This document shows positions 26,321 to 33,252 of a DNA stretch of 64,000 nt, in pieces. The notes beneath the pieces are model-generated. The model was given only the letters and a program-made list of their open reading frames with translations, was not told where the DNA came from and did no database searches. How positions within the stretch are numbered: the first letter of the stretch is position 1; every line of letters begins with the position of its first letter. A program made the translations under genes and the position numbers. The DNA comes from Sporomusa malonica. GTDB taxonomy: Bacteria; Bacillota; Negativicutes; Sporomusales; Sporomusaceae. The DNA lies in NCBI RefSeq assembly GCF_900176355.1, contig NZ_FWXI01000012.1:1-64000 (forward strand). The letters run 5' to 3'.

Positions 26321-26614
26321 TTAGCCTTCCGCTTCCACAGGGGAATTCGTCTTTTCGGCGATTGTCTTCTTCGCCTCTTCAACCTTTTCTTTAGTTTTTT
26401 CAACAATTTCTTTAGCTTTCACAGGCAGTTCTTTAGCAGCGTTGACAATGTCAGCCCGCGTTTCCTTGCCTGCCTTCGGTGCCAATAGTACGCCAGCGGC
26501 TGCTCCAACAGTTACACCAATGGCAGCACCAATTGCTGCATTTTGTAAGGTTTTCTTCCGTTCCTTTTGCTTACGTTGTTTTTTGCCTTTTTCGATTATA
26601 TCCATAATCGACAT
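26321..26614 (-). CDS. YtxH-domain small protein
   Basis: A 97-residue protein. A Lys/Arg-rich N-terminus is followed by a Gly/Ala-rich hydrophobic helix (AAIGAAIGVTVGAAAGVLLAPKAGKETR), the signature of YtxH (general-stress/gas-vesicle GvpP-like) proteins, and then a charged helical tail rich in Lys and Glu. YtxH proteins are stress-induced in Bacillus, with unclear mechanism. GGAGG lies eight bases before ATG 26614. It is probably co-transcribed with the downstream coiled-coil membrane protein. Confidence 0.85.
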   Translation of the reverse strand: MSIMDIIEKGKKQRKQKERKKTLQNAAIGAAIGVTVGAAAGVLLAPKAGKETRADIVNAAKELPVKAKEIVEKTKEKVEEAKKTIAEKTNSPVEAEG

Positions 26615-27179
26615 GCAGACCACCTCCGTATTTATTGAATAATTTTATATATATTTTTAATTATTCGACAAAAAATGGTAGAAACCTTCTGGATAATATA
26701 AATCTAATAATAAATACTTTTGGAGATTTCATTTGTTTGATATGAAACTCAGACTTACGCAGTGAATTGAACTTCCCTTGCTTCTAATTACTGCTATATA
26801 TTTGCACTCGGTAATTGCTAACAAACATCAGGCAATGGGATTACTGGACGAACTATTATCACAATAGAGATAAATGCACAAAGGGCCTGTCTCATTTATT
26901 GATGACAGGCCCACTTTTTGTTCTTACATTAAGTTATATTTGCTTTCGTTAGTAAATTAAGCTGACAAGTGACTCTTACTGTTAGTCTTATGCAGCCTTG
27001 GTAGTTACCTTAGCACACATTGCCAACTTCCTTAAAATAGAATCTTTGTAAAATCTTTAAAAACTTGGATTTAAGAATGTGTTATATTAAAAATAAATGT
27101 AAGAAGAAGGTAAAATAAGTCTATATCTGTCAAAATATGCGAAGAAATGCCTTCATTCACTCAAGGAGGTAAGATAACC
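26615..27179. other. Long intergenic region upstream of the RiPP cluster
   Basis: About 565 bases of A/T-rich sequence between the divergent YtxH gene and the RiPP cluster, so it should hold both promoters. I recognised no gene or riboswitch. One plus-strand terminator lies inside (26883-26920). The last 150 bases (TTTAAGAATGTGTTATATT and neighbours) are a plausible but unproven promoter region for the cluster. Confidence 0.5.
26883..26920 (+). terminator. Terminator-like hairpin without an upstream gene
   Basis: A perfect 9-base stem, GGGCCTGTC (26883-26891) with GACAGGCCC (26904-26912), is followed by ACTTTTTG. No plus-strand gene precedes it, which suggests either a short untranslated RNA ending here or insulation of the RiPP cluster from readthrough. 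Confidence 0.65.
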
Positions 27180-29348
27180 ATGAACCAATACTATGATGCG
27201 GTGATTATTGGCGCTGGGTTGTCCGGACTAGCTGCTGCCTGGGAATTAGCAGGCATGAAAATCGCTGTTTTGGAAAAAGAAGCTGCTGCTGGCGGACGGG
27301 TAAAGACAGGTGCATTTGGCAGTTTTCATTATGATTTGGGTGCTATTTTCCGTTTGGAAAGTACGCTGCTGCCGTTTGCTTTGGGGCAGCATGAGATAAT
27401 GGACGAATCAGAAAAGGTTGGTCTACTGTATAACGGGCAGCTCTTTTTTGGTACCGGGGTTATGTCTTGCATTGGTTCAGTCGGCGGGCGGCTTCGGGAG
27501 GAAGCCCGGAGCGCTTTTTATAAATTCCATGAGGATCAAACGCCTGACTATAATACGATGAGCCAGGATTGTCAGGAAGTCCTCTCAGCATTTTTTCAGG
27601 TCATTCATCCCGGTGAGCTGAGTTCTTATATCCCAACCCGGCAGCGGGATGCCTGTGTAAAACACAGCTGTTCCCATTTGGTGAGCGGCAATGCAGCAAT
27701 TATTGATAGTTTCCTGAGTTCGTTAGGATCGAAGTGTGAACTTTGGCTTAATACTGAGGTAGAAGCTGTTATTCAAGAAACCGGAATAGTGCGAATTATT
27801 TGTAACAAAGCAGGAGAAAGACAGGAACTTTTGGCCCGGACGGTGCTGGTTACCGTGCCAGCACCGCTGGCTAGAACCATGATTACACAGATTGATTCAC
27901 CCAGTCAGGCATTTTTGAAGTCGTTGGCTTACGGTGCTGGAGTGGTAGTAGCTGTTGGCATTAAAGGGGCCAGCATTCCTGATTTTGCGTATCTTGTTAC
28001 GCCGCAGTTATCCACAAGTACAATTATTCAGCACCATACCCTGGACAAGCAGGTTCGGGTGTTGCTTGTATATTATGCCGGTGCAAAAGCTGCTGCGCTC
28101 AAAACTATGACAGATGATGTAGTTGTTGAAGGAACTATTCAAGAGTTGATCAATCTGGAGTTTTGCCAGCGCCAGCAGATAATCTTTACCGACATTCAAC
28201 GCTGGGATTATTTAGGACCCATCATCAATACCCAAAGCTACGGCCAATGGGATAAACAAGCTGTCAAACCATCAGCACAGGTGTTTTTAGCTGGAGAATA
28301 TGTGGCTGTGGCTGACGGCCGGGATATTATGCCATATGGTATGGCGGCCGCCCTTCAGGCTGGCGCCGAGCAAGGGCGCGCGGCCCGTGCGCTCCTGGAG
28401 GCAGCGGAGGATTTCGTAAGATATCAGGATACCTTCTTAGTTGATGTCTATACCTACAGGCTGGACGGCTCCCGGCCGGTCTTTATCAAGCACAGCGAGG
28501 AAGGTAATATTGCCTTTTATGGCCTGATCTTGCAGGCTACCGGCGATATACGGCTGCAACAATATCTGATAAGCGCTAGTCTGAACGGGTTATGGGAATA
28601 CCAAACCGGATTCGGGGTAACGGCTGAAGACAGTGCCTTGGTATTGGAGGGATTATGGGAAACCGGAACCGACAGGCAGTTTCTTTTGCGCAGTCTGGAA
28701 AAACTGGTAGAACAGTTTTATGATCAGGACGCTGGTGCCTTTTGCACCATTCGCAAGGGACGAGCGAAATATTGGCAGGGTGCTTCGGCTGATGCTACCG
28801 GTATGATTGGTTATTTACTGGCTTGTTTGGCGCCAACTGAGTATCAGAGCCAGATTGCAGCTTGTGTAGAACATGTAAGGCGTACTCAGAACGAACAAGG
28901 TTTTTGGCGGGGAAAATGGTTTCCCTCCTATCTGATTACTACCTGGTATAGTCTGCGGCTGCTCAGTGCGGTCGACACGGAAAACCATATGGCGGCAATG
29001 GCCAAAGCGGTTTCATATGTTCTTAAAAAACAGCAGGATAATGGCAGTTGGAATCTTTCTGTTATTGACACTGCAGCTGCCCTCTTGACCCTTAGGCAGG
29101 CAAAATCGGCAAATAACAAGAGTCTGCCAGCTTTGCATCAGGCCATGTTAGCGGCAAAACATTGGCTTATACATTCGTCAGGCAAAAGGCCCTGTGGTGA
29201 GCCGGTATTGTACTACTTGTTTGAAGAAGAAAATTGGTTACAGGAAAGACTCAACCACACACTGTTTTTTCATTGTCAGGACAAGGGGCAGATAGCGGCG
29301 GCCTGGCGGCAGCTTGCTCTGCGAGGTGGTAATGAGCATGAAAAATAG
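27180..29348 (+). CDS. FAD oxidase fused to a terpene-cyclase-like toroid domain
   Basis: A 722-residue two-domain protein. Residues 1 to about 425 are a flavin amine-oxidase/phytoene-desaturase-like domain: AVIIGAGLSGLAAAWEL (dinucleotide fold, GxGxxG at 11-16), AAAGGRVKTG, and a late FAD-contacting VFLAGEYVAVADGRDIMPYGMAAALQAG. Residues about 430-722 look like an alpha/alpha toroid of the prenyltransferase/squalene-cyclase type, with repeated NEQGFWRGKWFPSYLITTWY and QQDNGSWN (QW-like motif) followed by DTAAALLTL. I see no DxDD motif of squalene-hopene cyclases. AAGGAGG precedes ATG 27180. It is first in the RiPP operon and overlaps the next gene by 11 bases. A role in oxidising or binding the precursor peptide is inference. 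Confidence 0.82.
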   Translation: MNQYYDAVIIGAGLSGLAAAWELAGMKIAVLEKEAAAGGRVKTGAFGSFHYDLGAIFRLESTLLPFALGQHEIMDESEKVGLLYNGQLFFGTGVMSCIGSVGGRLREEARSAFYKFHEDQTPDYNTMSQDCQEVLSAFFQVIHPGELSSYIPTRQRDACVKHSCSHLVSGNAAIIDSFLSSLGSKCELWLNTEVEAVIQETGIVRIICNKAGERQELLARTVLVTVPAPLARTMITQIDSPSQAFLKSLAYGAGVVVAVGIKGASIPDFAYLVTPQLSTSTIIQHHTLDKQVRVLLVYYAGAKAAALKTMTDDVVVEGTIQELINLEFCQRQQIIFTDIQRWDYLGPIINTQSYGQWDKQAVKPSAQVFLAGEYVAVADGRDIMPYGMAAALQAGAEQGRAARALLEAAEDFVRYQDTFLVDVYTYRLDGSRPVFIKHSEEGNIAFYGLILQATGDIRLQQYLISASLNGLWEYQTGFGVTAEDSALVLEGLWETGTDRQFLLRSLEKLVEQFYDQDAGAFCTIRKGRAKYWQGASADATGMIGYLLACLAPTEYQSQIAACVEHVRRTQNEQGFWRGKWFPSYLITTWYSLRLLSAVDTENHMAAMAKAVSYVLKKQQDNGSWNLSVIDTAAALLTLRQAKSANNKSLPALHQAMLAAKHWLIHSSGKRPCGEPVLYYLFEEENWLQERLNHTLFFHCQDKGQIAAAWRQLALRGGNEHEK

Positions 29349-30381
29349 CATTCTGGCAAATTACTTTCGCCAGCTCCGGCAGAGTCCGGTTGGTGACAAG
29401 GAACAAATAGATTCCTCGCTTAGCCGGCTAATTGGGTCTGAACGTTGTGATTATATCGAATTATTGACCGAACGTATCGGCTTTTTTCCCCAAGCCCGCA
29501 ATTTCGGCTTGGAGTGTCCGCTGGGGCAAGAGGATAAGCGTGGTGATTTCTTTATATGCCTGACGCGCAGCCAGTGGGGAGAATTGCAGCTGCCACCGGG
29601 GTTCGCTGTCGACCCAGCCTGGCAAAAGATTGCTGCCTTTGGTGCTTGGTGGCTCAAAGCAGCAAACCAGGCGGCATTTATTCGTGATGAAGTGTGGCTT
29701 GAGTTTGATTTGGCCAAGCCGCCCGCTGCTATACCTGTTCCCAGTTTCTTTTTTGGCGTGTTTGGTCATGAGCCGCAGAACTACTTGCCGGCGGTACTGG
29801 CTGGGCTTAAGGCCCTTGGTGTAACTATGCCTGCAAGTCAGGGCGAGGTGCTTGCACGGTGTTTAGCTCTGCTTGCGCCGGTGTGCGCGGGCTTTCAGAT
29901 AGGTATTATGCTGTCACGCCCCCAGGCGCCGCTGCGACTATGCGCATTTTCAATTACGGGGCCGGACCTAAAGGTGATTTTTTCTGAGTTAGGCCTCAGT
30001 CCGTTTGCAGATACGCCTGATTTGGACACAAAACTTTGCCAAAATGGCAGTGTCTTTTCGGCGGTAGATCTTGATATCGGTACCGGTGTGGGACCAAAAG
30101 TGGGATTAGAAATTGATTTGTCCCAGGTTCACAGTGTGCGTGAACAAAAGCACAGTACATTGTGGCCGGAATTTGTCAATAGGCTGACTAAACGCGATTG
30201 GATAACGGCCGATAAAGGAGCAGGCGTGTTAGCCTGGCCTGGCGGTTGGCGTGACGGCAGTACCGACGACTGGTTGCAAGGCGAACCAGTGTTACTGCGG
30301 ACAATTAGTCATATTAAGCTTGACTTTCAGCAAAAGGCGCCGCCGCGGGCTAAAGCCTATCTGCAATACATCATTACCTAG
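29338..30381 (+). CDS. Unknown 347-residue RiPP-cluster protein
   Basis: I do not recognise this family with confidence. It is soluble, without signal peptide or membrane spans. Noticeable segments are VWLEFDL near residue 122, VPSFFFGVFGHEPQ, QIGIMLSRPQAPLRL, AVDLDIGTGVGPKVGLEID, and a C-terminal TISHIKLDF....RAKAYLQYI pair that looks like two adjacent beta strands. Alternating strand/helix character with a terminal strand pair would suit an alpha-beta barrel, perhaps an ABBA-type prenyltransferase; this is weak. GAGGTGG lies eight bases before ATG 29338; the gene overlaps the FAD-toroid gene by 11 bases, so the two are probably translated together. Its position directly before the precursors suggests a tailoring or recognition role. 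Confidence 0.8.
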   Translation: MKNSILANYFRQLRQSPVGDKEQIDSSLSRLIGSERCDYIELLTERIGFFPQARNFGLECPLGQEDKRGDFFICLTRSQWGELQLPPGFAVDPAWQKIAAFGAWWLKAANQAAFIRDEVWLEFDLAKPPAAIPVPSFFFGVFGHEPQNYLPAVLAGLKALGVTMPASQGEVLARCLALLAPVCAGFQIGIMLSRPQAPLRLCAFSITGPDLKVIFSELGLSPFADTPDLDTKLCQNGSVFSAVDLDIGTGVGPKVGLEIDLSQVHSVREQKHSTLWPEFVNRLTKRDWITADKGAGVLAWPGGWRDGSTDDWLQGEPVLLRTISHIKLDFQQKAPPRAKAYLQYIIT

Positions 30382-30556
30382 CCTGATTTTTAGCTCTTCA
30401 CTACCAGTCAAGGCAGCCTATCTTTTTTTCCTTGCCTGTCTTGATGCTGGCTTAATAGAGAAGAACAGAAGAGGGAAAGGGGGCTAACATCAAACCGCTA
30501 TAAGACAATCAGTTGTATGAAAGTTTCCCAAATAAGCAAATGGAGGATGAATAAAA

Positions 30557-30904
30557 ATGACAGAACAAAAACAAGAAGAAAAGACAATGACCCGGAGTGA
30601 CTATGAACAATTGGTATCAAAAAAGACCTGGGAGGATCCTAAGTTCTTGGAAGAGCTGCGTCGTGATCCTAAAGGCGTTTTAGAGAAATTCGTTGAAAAA
30701 CCCCTGCCGGCTTCCTTGGAAGTGGTGCTGGTAGAAGATCAGCCGAATAAAATCTATTTCCGCATTCTGCGCAACCCAGCAGAATTGTCAGATGAAGAGC
30801 TTGACGGCATTGCCGGCGGCTGGGATTCGCATGATACGACCAATGTGGCCTCTACTGTGGCCTCTACTGTGGCAACTGTTGGTGTTGTTGTAGCTTGCGC
30901 GTAA
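30557..30904 (+). CDS. NHLP-type RiPP precursor peptide 1
   Basis: A 115-residue precursor. Residues 1-88 form a leader related to nitrile hydratase alpha subunit (NHLP): SDYEQLVSKKTWEDPKFLEEL, then RRDPKGVLEKF, LPASLEVVLVEDQPNKIYF and the terminal LSDEELDGIAGG. A C39 peptidase would cut after Gly88. The 27-residue core starts with Trp, has polar Asp/Ser/His/Thr, then VASTVASTVATV, and ends in VVVACA. The VAST units come from a 12-base tandem DNA repeat (30845-30868). Only one Cys is present. GGAGGATG precedes ATG 30557. Alternating Val and small polar residues recall polytheonamide-type proteusin cores. No activity can be predicted. Confidence 0.93.
   Translation: MTEQKQEEKTMTRSDYEQLVSKKTWEDPKFLEELRRDPKGVLEKFVEKPLPASLEVVLVEDQPNKIYFRILRNPAELSDEELDGIAGGWDSHDTTNVASTVASTVATVGVVVACA
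30845..30868 (+). repeat. 12-bp tandem repeat in precursor core 1
   Basis: GTGGCCTCTACT occurs twice in a row (30845-30856, 30857-30868), and a degenerate third unit follows. It encodes Val-Ala-Ser-Thr. Copy-number change of this repeat would lengthen or shorten the core by four residues without a frameshift. Confidence 0.85.
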
Positions 30905-31004
30905 TAGAGAAGAAATGAAGAGCGAGGGGAGCTAACGCTAGGAGGCTATACAACAGCCGATTGTATGGAATTTTCCTAAATAAGCAAATTGGAGGATGAA
31001 TACA

Positions 31005-31337
31005 ATGACAGAACAAAAGCAAGAAAAAAAGTCAATGACCCGGAGTGACTATGAACAATTGGTATCAAAAAAGACCTGGGAGGATCCTAAGTTCTTGGAA
31101 GAGCTGCGTCGTGATCCTAAAGGCGTTTTGGAGAAATTCATTGAAAAACCCCTGCCGGCTTCCTTGGAAGTGGTGCTGGTAGAAGATCAGCCGAATAAAA
31201 TCTATTTCCGCATTCTACGCAACCCGGCAGAATTGTCAGATGAAGAGCTTGACGGAATTGCTGGTGGCTGGGGTCCGTCCGAGACGTCCATTACGGTATC
31301 TGTTGTAACTACTACTGTTACCGTTGCTTGCGCATAA
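31005..31337 (+). CDS. NHLP-type RiPP precursor peptide 2
   Basis: A 110-residue paralogue of precursor 1 with an 88-residue leader differing at only a few positions and the same DELDGIAGG cleavage site. The 22-residue core begins with Trp-Gly-Pro, continues with SITVSVVTTTVTV and ends in ACA. It is Thr/Val-rich and has one Cys, like core 1, but is otherwise different. An in-frame ATG nine bases upstream (30996) overlaps the GGAGGATG ribosome binding site, so ATG 31005 is the likely start. The conserved Trp at core position 1 and the C-terminal Ala-Cys-Ala are candidate modification or recognition residues. Confidence 0.93.
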   Translation: MTEQKQEKKSMTRSDYEQLVSKKTWEDPKFLEELRRDPKGVLEKFIEKPLPASLEVVLVEDQPNKIYFRILRNPAELSDEELDGIAGGWGPSETSITVSVVTTTVTVACA

Positions 31338-31347
31338 ACCTCTCCTA

Positions 31348-31423
31348 AATTTGCCGTACATGCTAACTTTGAACCAGGCACATCTGGCCGGGTTCAAAGT
31401 TAGCGGCTTCGGCAAAGAAATTT
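31348..31423 (+). promoter_or_regulatory. Long hairpin between the precursor genes and the radical SAM genes
   Basis: GCTAACTTTGAACC (31362-31375) pairs perfectly with GGTTCAAAGTTAGC (31391-31404), and outer sequences (AAATTTGCCG with CGGCAAAGAAATTT) extend the stem. No U-run follows. It begins 10 bases after the second precursor stop. Such hairpins often stabilise or partially terminate the precursor message so that substrate exceeds enzyme; that function is inferred. Confidence 0.75.
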
Positions 31424-31447
31424 GAAATTACTGCTATGGGAGGTCAA

Positions 31448-33217
31448 ATGGACAAATATCAGGTACTGTTGATACAAGCAGAAAAGGCCTCTGACCCGCA
31501 GCAACTGTACTTCCGGCCGGCTGTATCCCTGCTGGGGCTGGATTTACTAGCAGCCTGCGCCGACAGGCAGGGGTATGCCGTAAAAGTGTATGATGGCGAA
31601 GTGAATGATGCCGCTGCTGTGATTGACGAGGAATTAACCAATAAAGGCGTACAATTGGTGGGGTTCTACTGTCATTACTATAATATGACCGAAGTTATTG
31701 CTTTAAGCTCTTATGTTAAACAACAACATGGTGTGCCTGTGTTAGTGGGCGGGCCGCAAACGGCTGTCTTAGACCAGGAATTTCTTACTGCTTCCGGTGC
31801 TGACGTTTTAGTGCGGGGGGAAGGAGAACAAACCTTTCTGGAACTTTTAGCTCATTATTTGGATGGAAAAGGTGAACTGGCAGCAATTGCCGGGATTGTG
31901 TTTCGTGATTTAGCCGGGAAGTCAGTCATTACCAGGGAACGGGAACTCATTCATGATCTTGACAGCCTGCCTATTCCCAAGGCTGACAATAGATTAGAAA
32001 ATATCAAGCGCAAGACGTTTGTCAATATTATGACCGGGCGAGGTTGTCCGTTTGCCTGCGCTTTTTGCTATGAGGGCCATAATACCGCCGGGGTTCGTTA
32101 CCGGAGTGTACCTAATGTACTGGCTGAGGTGGAAACGCATCTGGCAACCAGCAATAAACCCCAAGAATTTCTGGCTTTTTCGGACGATACCTTCACCCTT
32201 GATTATCAGCGAGTGACTGCACTCTGCCAGGGGTTGAAACGTTTACGCAAAAAATATGACTTTATGTGGTTTTGCGAAGGTCATGTCCGGACCATCTACC
32301 GCCATCCGGAAATCATTCCGCTCATGGTAGAAGCCGGCCTGGGACGGATTCAAATCGGTGTAGAGTCTGGGGTTCAGGACATTCTTGATACATATAACAA
32401 ACAAGTCACACTGGCAGAAATTAAAGAAGTAGTGCGACTTTGCGCCGCACACCGCGTACCTCAGGTGTACTGCAATATTATTATTGGCGGTGCTTTTGAA
32501 ACCAGAGAAACGATTGCCCAGTCAACAAAATTTGCTATAGAACTGCTGGAATTGGGCAAAGGTATGCTGGCAATTGGCTTGCCTGTTTATATGCCGTTAC
32601 CCAATACCGCCATGACCCGCCATCCGGAAGAGTACGGCATTGAGCTGCTTGATCCGGCTTCCGAGTTTTCACGGGGAGTCGACGATTATCCGGTTGTGGC
32701 AACCGCAGCTCTAACACGGGAAGATATTCAAAAAATTAAACAGGAATTTTTCACTACGCTAGTGCAGACAATGCGTCGGCTGACCGACGAAGTCGACGTG
32801 GAACAGGCACTGGTTTCCTGCCGGACGGCCTTAACTTACGGCAAGACAGGCGAATGGTATCCGTTTCTTATCAGAGAGGAACATAAGCGGTTATTTTTCA
32901 GCCGTCTGGCTATGATCACAGGTACGAAACGCATTACTGCGCTGACAGTTGAAGAACTGCTGAATTGGCGGCCTTTACGCACGGTGCCTTTGCCAGGCCA
33001 TAGCGGACAAGGAGTTCGTATCCACGGTTATAACCTGGCTCCGCTGGAAACTGCCGTACTGGCCTATACTGTTGGCAAGCGCACTGTTGGCGACATCATC
33101 AGTCGACTGCGAGCAGAGTTTGGCAGTCCCCAGGGCGAAGCAGAGTTTGCTGCCGCAGTCATCGCGATATTGCAGCAATTTGACCGCCGGTGCTGGGTAA
33201 CATTTTCCCGCTTTTAG
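31448..33217 (+). CDS. B12-binding radical SAM enzyme 1 of the RiPP cluster
   Basis: A 589-residue enzyme. Residues 1 to about 130 form a cobalamin-binding-like Rossmann domain (KYQVLLIQAEK, VLVGGPQTAVLDQEF, GADVLVRGEGEQTF). The radical SAM domain has GRGCPFACAFCYEG with the cluster cysteines C200, C204 and C207 (CxxxCxxC), then SVPNVLAEVE and a barrel to about residue 400. The last 80 residues (LAPLETAVLAYTVGKRTVGDII..., ending in a Trp-containing strand) look like a PqqD-type RiPP recognition domain. Class B B12 radical SAM enzymes often methylate unactivated carbons, as in polytheonamide maturation, so C-methylation of core valines or threonines is a reasonable guess, not shown. GGGAGG precedes ATG 31448 with a short 4-base spacing. 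Confidence 0.9.
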   Translation: MDKYQVLLIQAEKASDPQQLYFRPAVSLLGLDLLAACADRQGYAVKVYDGEVNDAAAVIDEELTNKGVQLVGFYCHYYNMTEVIALSSYVKQQHGVPVLVGGPQTAVLDQEFLTASGADVLVRGEGEQTFLELLAHYLDGKGELAAIAGIVFRDLAGKSVITRERELIHDLDSLPIPKADNRLENIKRKTFVNIMTGRGCPFACAFCYEGHNTAGVRYRSVPNVLAEVETHLATSNKPQEFLAFSDDTFTLDYQRVTALCQGLKRLRKKYDFMWFCEGHVRTIYRHPEIIPLMVEAGLGRIQIGVESGVQDILDTYNKQVTLAEIKEVVRLCAAHRVPQVYCNIIIGGAFETRETIAQSTKFAIELLELGKGMLAIGLPVYMPLPNTAMTRHPEEYGIELLDPASEFSRGVDDYPVVATAALTREDIQKIKQEFFTTLVQTMRRLTDEVDVEQALVSCRTALTYGKTGEWYPFLIREEHKRLFFSRLAMITGTKRITALTVEELLNWRPLRTVPLPGHSGQGVRIHGYNLAPLETAVLAYTVGKRTVGDIISRLRAEFGSPQGEAEFAAAVIAILQQFDRRCWVTFSRF

Positions 33218-33252
33218 ATAAAAGCGGAATAGTTACAGGAGGAGGGAACCCA

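Larger units (their letters stand above)
30454..31271 (+). repeat. Tandem duplication of the precursor gene with its upstream region
   Basis: Two units with a 449-base period (about 30454-30823 and 30903-31271) share the untranslated leader, ribosome binding site and leader-peptide coding sequence. The coding part differs at only a few bases (for example Val/Ile at residue 46). Similarity stops at the Gly-Gly-Trp codons, where the cores begin. Confidence 0.9.
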
